Source of the DNA: Mogibacterium sp.
GTDB lineage: Bacteria > Bacillota > Clostridia > Peptostreptococcales > Anaerovoracaceae
DNA: 36,223 nucleotides
Assembly (NCBI GenBank): GCA_024403055.1
Contig: JAKSSO010000007.1
Location: forward strand, 1 to 36,223
Direction: 5' to 3'
A program made the position numbers and the translations under genes. Under the pieces are notes generated by a model, which saw nothing but the letters and a program-made list of their open reading frames with translations, had not been told where the DNA came from and did not search any database. Of this stretch, positions 1 through 8,702 are shown in pieces. Position 1 is the stretch's first letter. Every line of letters begins with the position of its first letter.

Positions 1-24
1 AAGAAGATACAGGAGGGCAAGTAA
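1..24 (+). CDS. 3' end of a dehydratase-type small (B) subunit gene, cut by window edge
   Basis: Only the last seven codons and the stop are visible, reading KKIQEGK then TAA at 22-24. The intact small subunit at 4767-5960 ends KKIQKGGKK then TAA, and in both cases the AGGAGG for the following large-subunit gene is embedded in these last codons. I infer that a paralogue of the 397-residue protein lies just upstream, so the first module has the same B-then-A order as the second. Seven residues are thin evidence alone; the matching gene order and embedded ribosome binding site make it convincing. Confidence 0.6.
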   Translation, partial: KKIQEGK

Positions 25-25
25 G

Positions 26-1660
26 ATGAAGAAACCGGATTTTGAAAAAATTAAAAAAACCAACTTCAAGAAGCTTGCTCATGACTTCGTTTATGGCAAG
101 CCACACGGCGAAAGAAGACTTGGCGAGCTGTACATTCCGGGAACAGGACTGTACAAGCACAGAGAGTGGAGAGGTATCAAGGATACCATGTACGCTTTCA
201 ATAACATCTGGCTGTATAACTACGGCATGCTCGTTAAGGACCTGGTAGTTCTGGGCGGAGGTCCTAAGGGACTCGTTCAGTTCCTCAAGGGAACTATGAG
301 ATACAGATGGATGGGTCAGACATATCTGACAGTAATGCACTGGGTAGACCGTAACCTCGAAGGCATGAGAGGTGAGGCACTGAGAGGATCCGCATGGCAT
401 TTCAGAGGCATCATCAATGCCTGCCTGGTACAGATCACTCAGATGTTCAACAGAGACATAAGCCTCGGTGGCGACCCTAAGCTCTGGAATAAGACTATGG
501 GTCACGATGAGACAGTATGGGGCGGAGTATGGTATCCGTTCAGAGATCAGATGACCAATATTCCACTTCAGATGATCCCTTACTTTGTAACATGCCACTG
601 CAACAACCATACAGTACTGAACTATATCGACGCTGCACAGGCACTGGGACTTCCTGGAGATCCATGTCCGATGTGTCAGGCAGAGGCAGGAATCTTCCTG
701 CAGGATGATGTTCCTGATTTCTTCAAGGCATTTGTTACAACTAATGAGGCCTGTGACGGATCAGTTGCAACATCAGTTATTCAGGACTGGATGATCAACA
801 AGCCACTCTATGCTATGCCACAGCCAATGCAGTTTGATAACGAGGAAGTTCTCGAGAACTGCGCTAAGGAGATCGAAGGCGCATGGAGATTCACAGAAGA
901 GAAACTCGGCGTAAAGTTCAACTGGGATGAGCTGGTAAAGAACGTTGAGAGCCAGAACGAACTCCAGAGATTCGAGTGGGAGAAGTGGGACGTTGCAGCT
1001 AATACCAACAACTATCCTATCAACGGCGTTGCACAGGCACTCTACAGAATTTTCCAGGGCCAGTACGGAGATCTGCCTATCTGGCACGAGGTTGACGCCA
1101 AGGTTAGAAAGATCATGGACAAGTGTGTTGAAGAAAAGATCAACACATTCCCAATGACAAGACACAGAGTTATCGCATGGTCATGCGCTCCGCTGTATTA
1201 CTCGGCATGGTGCACATGGGCATACAACTGCTGGGGTCTTAACACTATCATCAACATGGACTCACTCATGTTCGACATGGAGATCAGAACAGATTCATAT
1301 GAGAACTGCCTGATGGATATGGCAAGATATCATGAATGGGCTCCAATGAGAAGAATGGCAGTTGGCGGACTCAAGCACATCTTCGAGCTCTGGGATAACA
1401 TGGAAAAGTTCAACTGCGACATGGTTATGATGTATGACCAGCTGAAGTGCAAAGGAATGCAGGGTGTACACGGACTGTTCGAGGACGAGTTCCGTGCAAG
1501 AAACATCAATGCGATCTGGATGCCACACGCACTGCCTGATAAGAGAGACGTATCAAGAGCAGAGATCAGAGATATCGTTAACGACTACATGTTCACAGTA
1601 ATGGGCGAGGAGCCACTCGATCCATCACTGCTCGAGTTTGATGATGCTAACAGCTGGTAG
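26..1660 (+). CDS. 2-hydroxyacyl-CoA dehydratase-type large (A1) subunit, 544 aa
   Basis: It resembles the Fe-S subunits of the 2-hydroxyacyl-CoA dehydratase / benzoyl-CoA reductase / double-cubane protein superfamily, which carry out ATP-primed low-potential electron transfer in the cytoplasm. It is clearly paralogous to the 618-residue protein at 5960-7816. Shared landmarks are C214 (GDPCP against ADTCP), C243 (ACDGSV against PCDGSV), C387 (WSCAP against WSCPA), C402 (NCWG), C475 and a common ending around PLDPSLLEFDD. At 544 residues it is longer than the roughly 380-480 usual for HgdA, FldB or BcrC. AGGAGG at 11-16 sits 9 bases before ATG. It follows a presumed B-subunit gene and precedes a small membrane protein. 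The family is fairly sure; the substrate is unknown, and no CoA-transferase or dehydrogenase lies in the window to indicate one. Confidence 0.8.
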   Translation: MKKPDFEKIKKTNFKKLAHDFVYGKPHGERRLGELYIPGTGLYKHREWRGIKDTMYAFNNIWLYNYGMLVKDLVVLGGGPKGLVQFLKGTMRYRWMGQTYLTVMHWVDRNLEGMRGEALRGSAWHFRGIINACLVQITQMFNRDISLGGDPKLWNKTMGHDETVWGGVWYPFRDQMTNIPLQMIPYFVTCHCNNHTVLNYIDAAQALGLPGDPCPMCQAEAGIFLQDDVPDFFKAFVTTNEACDGSVATSVIQDWMINKPLYAMPQPMQFDNEEVLENCAKEIEGAWRFTEEKLGVKFNWDELVKNVESQNELQRFEWEKWDVAANTNNYPINGVAQALYRIFQGQYGDLPIWHEVDAKVRKIMDKCVEEKINTFPMTRHRVIAWSCAPLYYSAWCTWAYNCWGLNTIINMDSLMFDMEIRTDSYENCLMDMARYHEWAPMRRMAVGGLKHIFELWDNMEKFNCDMVMMYDQLKCKGMQGVHGLFEDEFRARNINAIWMPHALPDKRDVSRAEIRDIVNDYMFTVMGEEPLDPSLLEFDDANSW

Positions 1661-1674
1661 AAAGGAGGCCGATC

Positions 1675-1878
1675 ATGAAAGCATGCAAATTAATTAAGAA
1701 AACAGTCGGCGCTCTTGCCGCTGTATATGCAGGTCTGTTCGCAGTATATTATTTTGACCTTGACGGAAAGCTCCTGTACTACGTTGTTGAACCGTTTATG
1801 ATCAAGAGATTCGACAACATGAAGAGAAGAGATCCGCTGAGCGTACCATACGATCAGATCGACAAGGAATACATGTAA
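1675..1878 (+). CDS. Small single-helix membrane protein (TM1), 67 aa
   Basis: A hydrophobic helix at about residues 10-27 follows a basic N-terminus with one cysteine (MKACKLIKK), so the N-terminus is probably inside by the positive-inside rule. The distal part is charged (KRFDNMKRRD). The core LFAVYYFDLDGKLL matches LFTVYFLNLDQKLL in the 59-residue protein at 8703-8882, so the two are paralogues, each at the end of one dehydratase-type module. GAAAGGAGG at about 1660-1668 precedes the ATG, and the gap from the A1 stop is 14 bases, so it is co-transcribed. I know of no named family. A role as membrane anchor or docking peptide for the soluble Fe-S complex is inference. Confidence 0.75.
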   Translation: MKACKLIKKTVGALAAVYAGLFAVYYFDLDGKLLYYVVEPFMIKRFDNMKRRDPLSVPYDQIDKEYM

Positions 1879-1892
1879 GAAGTTAGTTTAAA

Positions 1893-2056
1893 GCGGTTCG
1901 GCTGCAGGAGAGTTCCGTGAAGGGGCTTTCCGGTAGCCGGCACTTAGCGATTGCCGGGCGGCTTATGTTGAGCGACGGCAGAGCTTAGTACCGCTGCGTA
2001 TAGCCGGAACGAGGCGAGAGCCGTACCCTTCAGGAAACTCTCGCAGACGGAACGGT
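1893..2056. repeat. Palindromic repeat element, copy 1, upstream of htpG
   Basis: The arms 1893-1924 and 2026-2056 are imperfect reverse complements of about 31 bases. Smaller inverted repeats lie inside, such as CCGGCA and TGCCGG around 1937-1957. The region is more GC-rich than its surroundings and contains no open frame. The minus strand of 1981-1998 (cgcagcggtactaagctc) matches 14205-14223 (cgtagcggatgctaagctc), and the minus strand of 2014-2028 matches the region of 14179-14190. It therefore belongs to the same family as the larger element after the nucleoside transporter. It fills most of the 197-base gap between TM1 and htpG and could fold in the mRNA as a stabiliser or partial terminator. 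Confidence 0.7.
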
Positions 2057-2075
2057 TGAAAGGAAGTTATTGCTA

Positions 2076-3968
2076 ATGAAGAAACAATTTAAAGCCGAAT
2101 CCAAGCGTCTGCTGGACATGATGATCAATTCGATCTACACGCACAAGGAGATATTCCTTAGAGAGATCATCTCCAATGCGTCGGATGCCATCGACAAGAT
2201 GTGTTATCTGGCCCTGACCGACAAGAATGCCGGAATGAGCAGGAGCGATTTTGAGATAATCATCACTCTCGATAAAGAGAACAGGATACTGACTGTAAGC
2301 GACAACGGTATCGGCATGAATCAGGAAGACCTCGAGACCAACCTCGGAACTATCGCTTTCTCGGGAAGCAAGAAATTTGCAGAACAGATGGACGAGAGTC
2401 AGGCTGACGAGATCGACATCATCGGACAGTTCGGAGTAGGCTTCTACTCGGCGTTCATGGTCGCAGACAAGATCGAAGTCGTGACCAGAAAATACGGAGA
2501 GGACAAAGCGTACAGATGGACATCCGAAGGTGCCGGCGGTTATAGCATCGAAGAGGCTGAGAGAGAATCCCAGGGAACTGACGTCATCATGCACATCAGA
2601 GCAGACGGCGAGGAAGAGGATCAGAAGGACGAGTACAGCAAGTACCTCAGAGAATATCCGATCTACAAGCTGGTAAAGAAATACTCTGACTACATCCGTT
2701 TCCCGATCAAGATGCTGATGCCGCATCCTGTAGTCAAGGAGGGTTCCGATCCGGAAAACCCTGAGTATGAAGAGGTCTTCGAGTATGAAGTATTCAACTC
2801 GATGATCCCGCTCTGGCAGAGAAAAAAGAGCGAGGTCACAGAAGAGGAGTACAACGAATTCTACAAAGAACAGTTCAGTGATGACATGGATCCGCTGGAA
2901 GTGATGACCGTTTCCGTAGAAGGCATGGTCAGCTACAATGCGCTCATGTTTATCCCGCAGGCAATACCGAACAAGTATTATTCGGATGATTATCAGGGCG
3001 GACTTCAGCTGTACAGCTCGGGCGTTCTCATCATGGAGAACTGCAGAGATCTGCTTCCTGAGTATTTCAACTTCGTTCGCGGAGTTGTTGATTCACCGGA
3101 TCTGTCCCTCAACATTTCAAGAGAAATGCTGCAGCACGACAGACAGCTCAAGCTCATAGCCTCCAATCTCGAGAAGAAGATCAGAGGCAAACTTGAGGAC
3201 ATGCTGAAGAACGATCGTGAGAAATACGAGACATTCTACAAGGCGTTCGGACGCCAGCTCAAAATGTGTGCACTGGATGACTACGGCAAGTATAAGGATC
3301 AGCTGCAGGATCTGCTCCTGTTCTACAGCTCAACTGAGAAAAAGCTCGTTACACTTGCTGAATACGTCGAGAGGATGCAGGAAGATCAGAAGTATATCTA
3401 TTATGCTTCCGGAGACACACTGGACGGCATCGACAAGATGCCTCAGACTGAGATCCTCAAGGACAGAGGCATTGAGATCCTGTACTTTGTAGACAAAACG
3501 GACGAATTTATTTCCGATACTTTCAGGAATTACAAGGAAAAGCAGTTCCTGTCGGTCATCGATGGTGACCTTGACCTCGGAGATAAGGAGAAGGACGAAA
3601 AGATCGCAGAGACTTTCAAAGACACCTTCGAATTCGTCAAGGAGACTCTGGGCGACAAGGTGGATGTCGTTAAGCCATCGACCAAGCTCAAGTCACATCC
3701 GGTATGCCTTTCCAGTGGTGAAGGCATCACCTTCGAGATGGAAAAATATTTTACAGCGGTCAGTCCCGAGATGGGGATGAAGGCAAAGCGCATACTTGAG
3801 CTCAATGTTGATCATCAGGCCTTCCTCGCACTTGAGAAGGCAAGAACAGAGGATACAGACAGAGCAAAAAAGATGTGCGAGATACTTCTGAATCAGGCGC
3901 TGCTCATTGCAGGTCTGCCAGTTGAAGACCCATCAGGTTACACTGATACGATATGCAGTTTGTTTTAG
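2076..3968 (+). CDS. htpG: Molecular chaperone HtpG (Hsp90 family), 630 aa
   Basis: This is the bacterial Hsp90, an ATP-dependent homodimeric cytosolic chaperone. The N-terminal GHKL ATPase domain shows LREIISNASDA, the DNGIGM motif and GQFGVGFYSAFMV; the middle domain has the arginine-bearing NISREMLQ; a typical C-terminal dimerisation region follows. Length is normal for the family. I chose ATG 2076 because AGGAAG at 2061-2066 is 9 bases upstream; TTG at 2070 would be only 3 bases away. The gene lies between the two dehydratase-type modules and runs 8 bases from the CooC-like gene, so the two are probably cotranscribed. That suggests, without proving, a role in folding or cofactor assembly of the neighbouring enzymes. 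Confidence 0.95.
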   Translation: MKKQFKAESKRLLDMMINSIYTHKEIFLREIISNASDAIDKMCYLALTDKNAGMSRSDFEIIITLDKENRILTVSDNGIGMNQEDLETNLGTIAFSGSKKFAEQMDESQADEIDIIGQFGVGFYSAFMVADKIEVVTRKYGEDKAYRWTSEGAGGYSIEEAERESQGTDVIMHIRADGEEEDQKDEYSKYLREYPIYKLVKKYSDYIRFPIKMLMPHPVVKEGSDPENPEYEEVFEYEVFNSMIPLWQRKKSEVTEEEYNEFYKEQFSDDMDPLEVMTVSVEGMVSYNALMFIPQAIPNKYYSDDYQGGLQLYSSGVLIMENCRDLLPEYFNFVRGVVDSPDLSLNISREMLQHDRQLKLIASNLEKKIRGKLEDMLKNDREKYETFYKAFGRQLKMCALDDYGKYKDQLQDLLLFYSSTEKKLVTLAEYVERMQEDQKYIYYASGDTLDGIDKMPQTEILKDRGIEILYFVDKTDEFISDTFRNYKEKQFLSVIDGDLDLGDKEKDEKIAETFKDTFEFVKETLGDKVDVVKPSTKLKSHPVCLSSGEGITFEMEKYFTAVSPEMGMKAKRILELNVDHQAFLALEKARTEDTDRAKKMCEILLNQALLIAGLPVEDPSGYTDTICSLF

Positions 3969-3976
3969 GTAAAGAA

Positions 3977-4735
3977 ATGAGTGACACTAAGATATTAACA
4001 GTCGCCGGCAAAGGCGGCGTCGGAAAAACATCAATATCATCGGCCATGGTAAGGATTCTTGCAGAGACCTACCCGGATGCGCGCATCCTGGCTATTGACG
4101 CAGACCCTGCGATCGGACTTACCACCGCACTTGGAGTTGAACCGACTGACACACTGGACGGAATTCGCAAGAAGATCGTAAACAGCGTTGAGGAAGGCAG
4201 ACCTAAGGAAGCCATTGAGATGCTCAATGAGGCGAGATTCAGGATCTTCGATACAATGCTGGAAGAGGCAAAGTTCTCGTTCCTGGCGATCGGACGTCCT
4301 GAGGCAGCAGGCTGCTACTGTAAGGTAAATGCATACCTAAAGGAAGTCATCAGTCTGCTCGCAGCTGATTTCGACTACGTCATTATCGACGGCGAAGCCG
4401 GCATAGAGCAGATCAATCGTCGTGTCATGGAGAAGGTCACCCATCTTTTCCTTATCACAGACCCAAGCCGTAAAGGCTGCAAGGTAGTAGATACCATCAA
4501 GGAAGTGGCTGACGAGCTCGTAATGTACGATAAGTGCGGAGTAATCGTTAACCGCGTTAAGGAGGAATCTATACCATTTGTTAAGGTTGAATCAGCAGAT
4601 ATCCTTGCATACATCCCTGAAGACAAGGCACATGCTGACAACGATATAATGGGCGTAAGCGTATTCGATCTTCCGGAAAACTCTCCGGTAATGGTCGGCA
4701 CACGCCAGGCCCTCACTAAAATGCAACTAATATAA
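3977..4735 (+). CDS. CooC-like MinD/NifH-type ATPase, 252 aa
   Basis: This is a deviant-Walker P-loop ATPase: KGGVGKTS at residues 12-19, DADP at 41-44 and YVIIDGEAGIEQ for the switch/Walker B strand. C113-Y-C115 (in GCYC) matches the Cys-X-Cys that binds metal at the dimer interface of CooC, the nickel-insertion ATPase for carbon monoxide dehydrogenase; AcsF is a close relative. No carbon monoxide dehydrogenase is visible here. I chose ATG 3977 rather than an upstream ATG at 3953 that lies inside htpG, because the P-loop then begins near residue 12 as is usual. The ribosome binding site is weak, so translation may be coupled to htpG. It is followed after 31 bases by the B2 subunit, so a role in Fe-S or metal maturation of that complex is the natural inference. 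Confidence 0.85.
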   Translation: MSDTKILTVAGKGGVGKTSISSAMVRILAETYPDARILAIDADPAIGLTTALGVEPTDTLDGIRKKIVNSVEEGRPKEAIEMLNEARFRIFDTMLEEAKFSFLAIGRPEAAGCYCKVNAYLKEVISLLAADFDYVIIDGEAGIEQINRRVMEKVTHLFLITDPSRKGCKVVDTIKEVADELVMYDKCGVIVNRVKEESIPFVKVESADILAYIPEDKAHADNDIMGVSVFDLPENSPVMVGTRQALTKMQLI

Positions 4736-4766
4736 TTAATATATAGTTGGAAGGAGGTAATGTACA

Positions 4767-5960
4767 TTGAAAGACTTGAAGCATTTGATTTACTTCGAGA
4801 GCCTCTTAGACAATCCTGACAACGAACTAGTAGAACAGGCCAAGAAAGACGGCAAGCTTGTAATGGGTTACACTTGCTATCACATTCCTGAAGTTCTCCT
4901 GAACGTTGACAACTGTGTATCTGTCAGACTCAGAGCACCAAGAACAGGATCTATCGACATCGCAACTTACTACATGTCGAACTACACCTGTGAATATGCA
5001 AGAGCACTGGTAGAAAGAGGTATTGAAGGCGGATTCCAGTTCCTGGACGGCGTTGCCGGTGTCGATGCATGCTCAATGATGAACAGATTCTATGAGCATT
5101 TCGAGATCCTCAAGATGAACGAAAAGGATAGGTGTTTCGTAACACACCTTGACGTTCCTTATAAGAATGAAAGCTTTTCTTACAAGCATCTTGAGAAGCA
5201 GCTCCAGATCAGACTGCTGGATATAATGAAGGAGACATACGGTGTTGATGTTTCCGATGCATCTATCCGCAAGGCAGTAGCAGAGCACAATGAGCTTTGC
5301 AAAATAATGCAGGAGATAAGCGAGATGCGTAAGGCTGATAACCCGGTTATCACAGGATATGAATTCCACGTAATGAACATCGTATCCTACACTTGCCCTA
5401 AGTATCTGATCCTGCCTCTGTTCAGAGAGACACTCGAAGAGCTCAAGAAGAGAAAACCGGATGCAAAGCCGGCGTTCAGAGCAAGGGTTGGCGTTATTGG
5501 ATCCGAGATCGACGATCCTGAGTTCACCAAGATGATCGAAGATGCAGGAGCAAGAGTCGTATTTGACAGACACTGCTTCGGATCTATACCTGGCAGAGAG
5601 GTTATCGAGCTTACAGATGACGAAGACGCACTTCCACAGATCGTAAGACATTACATGGATACATCTGAGTGCGCTCGTTACATCGCAGACAACAAGGTTC
5701 AGCAGAGAAGAGACACTGCAGACAGACTCATGAAGGAGTTCAATGCAGACGGAATCATCTACGAACAGATGAAGTACTGCGACTTCTGGGGATTCGAGAG
5801 AGCTCTTGTCAGCCACATCATGGCTGAGGAATACGGTTATCCGGTTCTTTCAATCGACAGATTATATAACGCAAAGGGCTCCGGACAGCTCAGAACAAGA
5901 TTCCAGGCTTTCGTAGAATCGCTTGAGATCAAGAAGATTCAGAAAGGAGGCAAGAAGTAA
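4767..5960 (+). CDS. 2-hydroxyacyl-CoA dehydratase-type small (B2) subunit, 397 aa
   Basis: It has the classic length and layout of HgdB/FldC/BcrB-like subunits: an N-terminal GYTCYHIPEVLL (C37), a LDGVAGVDACS segment (C102) and a C-terminal IIYEQMKYCDFWGFER (C338). These three cysteines are the likely [4Fe-4S] ligands by family analogy; C75 is another candidate. The start is TTG at 4767, with AAGGAGG at 4751-4757 placed well upstream; the nearby ATG at 4760 is in another frame that soon stops. The stop overlaps the A2 start by one base (TAATG), implying coupled synthesis of a heterodimer. The C-terminal KKIQKGGKK matches the cut gene at the window start. The reaction is unknown. Confidence 0.88.
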   Translation: MKDLKHLIYFESLLDNPDNELVEQAKKDGKLVMGYTCYHIPEVLLNVDNCVSVRLRAPRTGSIDIATYYMSNYTCEYARALVERGIEGGFQFLDGVAGVDACSMMNRFYEHFEILKMNEKDRCFVTHLDVPYKNESFSYKHLEKQLQIRLLDIMKETYGVDVSDASIRKAVAEHNELCKIMQEISEMRKADNPVITGYEFHVMNIVSYTCPKYLILPLFRETLEELKKRKPDAKPAFRARVGVIGSEIDDPEFTKMIEDAGARVVFDRHCFGSIPGREVIELTDDEDALPQIVRHYMDTSECARYIADNKVQQRRDTADRLMKEFNADGIIYEQMKYCDFWGFERALVSHIMAEEYGYPVLSIDRLYNAKGSGQLRTRFQAFVESLEIKKIQKGGKK

Positions 5961-7816
5961 TGGTTATCAGTACAGAATTACTCGGAATCAGAAACTCCAT
6001 TGCCGAGAACATGGAGAATAAGGCAAAAAAATCCGGAAAGGTTAAATACCCTAACCCTAAGTTCTTCAGGGCTAAAGACAACATGGATTGGAAAAAGCAG
6101 GGAGAAAACCTCTTAGAGGTTGGAAAGATCTGCGTTGATATTTTCAAGGATTCCGATCAGAAGGCCTTCTGGAAGAAGCAGCTTGACAGAACTATCGACG
6201 ATCTTAAGAGAGTTAAGCTGGAGATCAAGCAGGGCATCGAAATGACACCGGAAGAGAGAAAAGACGTTTTCCTCAACGGTGAGAAAACTCTTGGCAAGCT
6301 GTATCGCAAGGGCGACATGGCTACAGTAAGAAGAGAGTGGAAGGGCTTAGCTGACACTGCATACGACTTCTGGGAGTGGTGCAGAATGTGGGGAATGCTC
6401 ATCGGAACATTCGGCAAGGACCTCGTTCCTGCTCTTAACACTACATTCCACTACAGATGGATGATCTCATACATGTGCTGCGTAGGCTTCATGGACAAGA
6501 ACACCTTCGGACAGAAGGGAACAGCACTGAAGATGTCACACCTTATGATCTACGACGTATTCCGTTATGTAGCAGAGAACCTCGTATTCCTTGCTAAGTG
6601 CGACGAAAAGAACGGTAATTCCAAGGAGCTGAACAAGAAGGTCGTTCTCTTTGACGAGATGACAATGGGACAGATCATGGCAGGATTCCCTGACCTGCTC
6701 GGTATCCCTTATCAGCTGATGCCTGTATTCCTGGTATCAGAAATCGACCAGCTCACATGCATCCCATATATCGATGCAGTCGAGAGCTTTGGACTTCCTG
6801 CTGATACTTGCCCGGTACCATCATCAGAGTGCGGCGCACTGGTTATCGACGCACTGCCACACATGGGCAGCTGCTTCATCTCCAGCTCAATGCCTTGCGA
6901 TGGTTCTGTAATGGCATCAGAGTACATGTCACGTAGATTCCCTAACCTGCCTGTATACCATCTGACATTCCCTGTTAGATATGAGTATGAGGAAACAACT
7001 GCGGATGCCGTTGAGGATATCAAGGGCTGCATCAAGTTCGTAGAGGAAATCACAGGTGCTAAGTGGAGCTGGGATGCTTACTTCAAGCAGATGAAGCGTT
7101 TCAACGAGGAAACAAACTATGAGCTGCAGAAGTGGGAAGTTAACAAGACTGATTATCCACAGATCCTCGGACCTTGCTACGAGCTCTTCCGTAAGTGGAA
7201 TTACGAGATGGACGGCGGTGCAGATCCAAGAGTTATTCCTACATTCAAGAAGACTACTGAGCTTATGATGAAGGCTTACGAACGTAGAGAAGAAGCTTGG
7301 GTCGGCAAGATGAAGTACAGAGGAATCGTATGGTCCTGCCCTGCTCACTACTATGCAAACTTCAGTAACTGGCTTGCTAACTGCTGGGGTGTAGATATCC
7401 TGGTAGAGATGGAGTCACTGAACTTCACTAAGATGCTCGAGACAGAAGACAAGGAAGAGGCACTCATGGACCTCGCAAGACTGTACGAGCGTATGGTAAT
7501 GAGAAGACATACTAATGGTGGATATCACAATGTAGTTAACGAACTGTGGAAGCAGGTCGAAGACTGGAGAGCAGATATCATCATCATGTATCAGAACGTA
7601 GCTTGCAAAAACATGTCAACTCTTCAGGGTATCCTGGATGACCAGGCAAGAGAGAAGAATTATCACATGATCTGGATCGAGCACGACCTGATGGACCCAA
7701 GAACAGTATCCAGAAAGAATATGAGACAGAAAGTCAACGAGTACATGACTACAGTAATGAAGGCTACACCTGTTGACCCTACCCTCGTAGACTTTGATGA
7801 CGAGATTTGTATGTAA
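5960..7816 (+). CDS. 2-hydroxyacyl-CoA dehydratase-type large (A2) subunit, 618 aa
   Basis: This is a paralogue of the 544-residue A1 protein with about 70 extra residues at the N-terminus, lysine-rich and probably helical. Conserved cysteines are C284, C313 (MPCDGSV), C460 (WSCPAHYY), C475 (NCWG) and C549. It is far longer than the alpha subunits of characterised dehydratases, so an extra domain or interaction surface is likely. ATG at 5960 overlaps the B2 stop, with AAAGGAGG about 9 bases upstream. Together with B2 and the activator gene downstream it forms a full set for this enzyme family: a two-subunit Fe-S component plus an ATP-dependent reductase. It is probably cytoplasmic or held at the membrane by the small TM proteins. 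Confidence 0.8.
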   Translation: MVISTELLGIRNSIAENMENKAKKSGKVKYPNPKFFRAKDNMDWKKQGENLLEVGKICVDIFKDSDQKAFWKKQLDRTIDDLKRVKLEIKQGIEMTPEERKDVFLNGEKTLGKLYRKGDMATVRREWKGLADTAYDFWEWCRMWGMLIGTFGKDLVPALNTTFHYRWMISYMCCVGFMDKNTFGQKGTALKMSHLMIYDVFRYVAENLVFLAKCDEKNGNSKELNKKVVLFDEMTMGQIMAGFPDLLGIPYQLMPVFLVSEIDQLTCIPYIDAVESFGLPADTCPVPSSECGALVIDALPHMGSCFISSSMPCDGSVMASEYMSRRFPNLPVYHLTFPVRYEYEETTADAVEDIKGCIKFVEEITGAKWSWDAYFKQMKRFNEETNYELQKWEVNKTDYPQILGPCYELFRKWNYEMDGGADPRVIPTFKKTTELMMKAYERREEAWVGKMKYRGIVWSCPAHYYANFSNWLANCWGVDILVEMESLNFTKMLETEDKEEALMDLARLYERMVMRRHTNGGYHNVVNELWKQVEDWRADIIIMYQNVACKNMSTLQGILDDQAREKNYHMIWIEHDLMDPRTVSRKNMRQKVNEYMTTVMKATPVDPTLVDFDDEICM

Positions 7817-7822
7817 TAGGGG

Positions 7823-7863
7823 AAGGTCCTTTTGGTAATTATGCATACCGGGGGACAGACCTT
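7823..7863 (+). other. Possible intra-operon hairpin between A2 and activator
   Basis: AAGGTC (7823-7828) pairs with GACCTT (7858-7863), and an inner GGTA (7834-7837) pairs with TACC (7846-7849). No T-run follows, so it is not a standard terminator. It could be an mRNA processing or stability site that sets the ratio of activator to enzyme. The evidence is weak. Confidence 0.3.
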
Positions 7864-7893
7864 GAGAAGATTTATTAAAAAGGAGAAGATATT

Positions 7894-8685
7894 ATGAAAT
7901 ATTATGGTGGCTGCGACGTAGGTTCAACATACACAAAGGCAGTTATTCTTGACGAGAACGGCAAGATGGTAGCTGATACTACTATCAGAAGCAAAATCAA
8001 TTCCGGCGAATCCGCAAAGATCGCAATGAAGGAAGTTCTTGATAAGGTTGGTCTGAAGAGCTCAGAGGATCTTGCTTATCTGATCGGTACAGGATACGGA
8101 AGAAACAAGGTTCCTTTCGCAGACGAAAACATCTCCGAGATCTCCTGCCACGCTATGGGCGTACACGTAACTGACCCTGCAGTAAAGGCTATCATCGATA
8201 TCGGTGGACAGGACGTTAAGGGTATCGCTGTAGATACAGACGGAACTGTAAAGAACTTCGCAATGAACGATAAGTGCGCAGCAGGAACAGGAAGATTCTA
8301 CGAGGCAATGGCTAGATCTTTCGAGATGAGCCTCTCCGAGTTCTCCAACCTGTCACTCACAGCTAAGAACGTAATTCCTATTACAGCTCAGTGCACAGTA
8401 TTCGCAGAGTCCGAGGTTATCACTCTCGTAGGAGAGGACAAGCCAATGGACGAGATCGCAGCAGGAATTCAGATGGCAGTAGCTAAGAGATGTTTCGTAA
8501 TGGCTAAGAAGGCAGGCGCTACAGACAGCATTACACTGACAGGTGGATGCGCTAAGAACGCAGGTCTGAAGCAGGCTATCGAGCACGTTCTGAAGCTTAA
8601 GGTTATCGATCTGAAGATCGACCCACAGCTGATGGGAGCTCTCGGAGCAGCTGAATTCGCACGTCAGAAGGGACAGGCTAAATAA
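7894..8685 (+). CDS. Acyl-CoA dehydratase activase / BadF-BcrA-type ATPase, 263 aa
   Basis: This is the homodimeric ASKHA-fold ATPase that injects a low-potential electron into its dehydratase or reductase partner, as HgdC, FldI and HadI do. Visible motifs are phosphate-1 DVGSTYTKAV (residues 8-17), IDIGGQDVKGI (101-111), NDKCAAGTGRF with C128, ITAQCTVFAESEV with C167, and a late TGGCAKN. C128 and C167 from each monomer ligate the bridging [4Fe-4S] cluster in the family. Length is standard. A strong AAAAAGGAG precedes the ATG. It is the only activase in the window and may serve both A/B modules. Confidence 0.93.
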   Translation: MKYYGGCDVGSTYTKAVILDENGKMVADTTIRSKINSGESAKIAMKEVLDKVGLKSSEDLAYLIGTGYGRNKVPFADENISEISCHAMGVHVTDPAVKAIIDIGGQDVKGIAVDTDGTVKNFAMNDKCAAGTGRFYEAMARSFEMSLSEFSNLSLTAKNVIPITAQCTVFAESEVITLVGEDKPMDEIAAGIQMAVAKRCFVMAKKAGATDSITLTGGCAKNAGLKQAIEHVLKLKVIDLKIDPQLMGALGAAEFARQKGQAK

Positions 8686-8702
8686 GCTGAAAGGAGTAAG
8701 CT

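Noticed and set aside
773..1165. Minus-strand open frame opposite A1, and similar long antisense frames at 2073-2726, 5073-5816 and 6929-7348
   Set aside because: They lie entirely inside strong plus-strand genes, lack ribosome binding sites and family motifs, and arise from the codon bias of the real genes.
1893..2056. CRISPR array or tRNA/rRNA fragment
   Set aside because: There are no regularly spaced repeats and no tRNA arms; the structure is one nested palindrome.
2070..2075. TTG at 2070 as htpG start
   Set aside because: Only 3 bases from the AGGAAG; ATG 2076 has normal spacing and gives the usual N-terminus.
3953..3976. Upstream ATG for the CooC-like gene inside htpG
   Set aside because: It adds eight residues not typical before the P-loop strand and has no ribosome binding site.
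26..8685. Assignment as a classic 2-hydroxyglutaryl-CoA or phenyllactyl-CoA dehydratase (hgdABC or fldBCI)
   Set aside because: Subunit lengths, duplication, membrane peptides and lack of CoA-pathway genes do not match those clusters.
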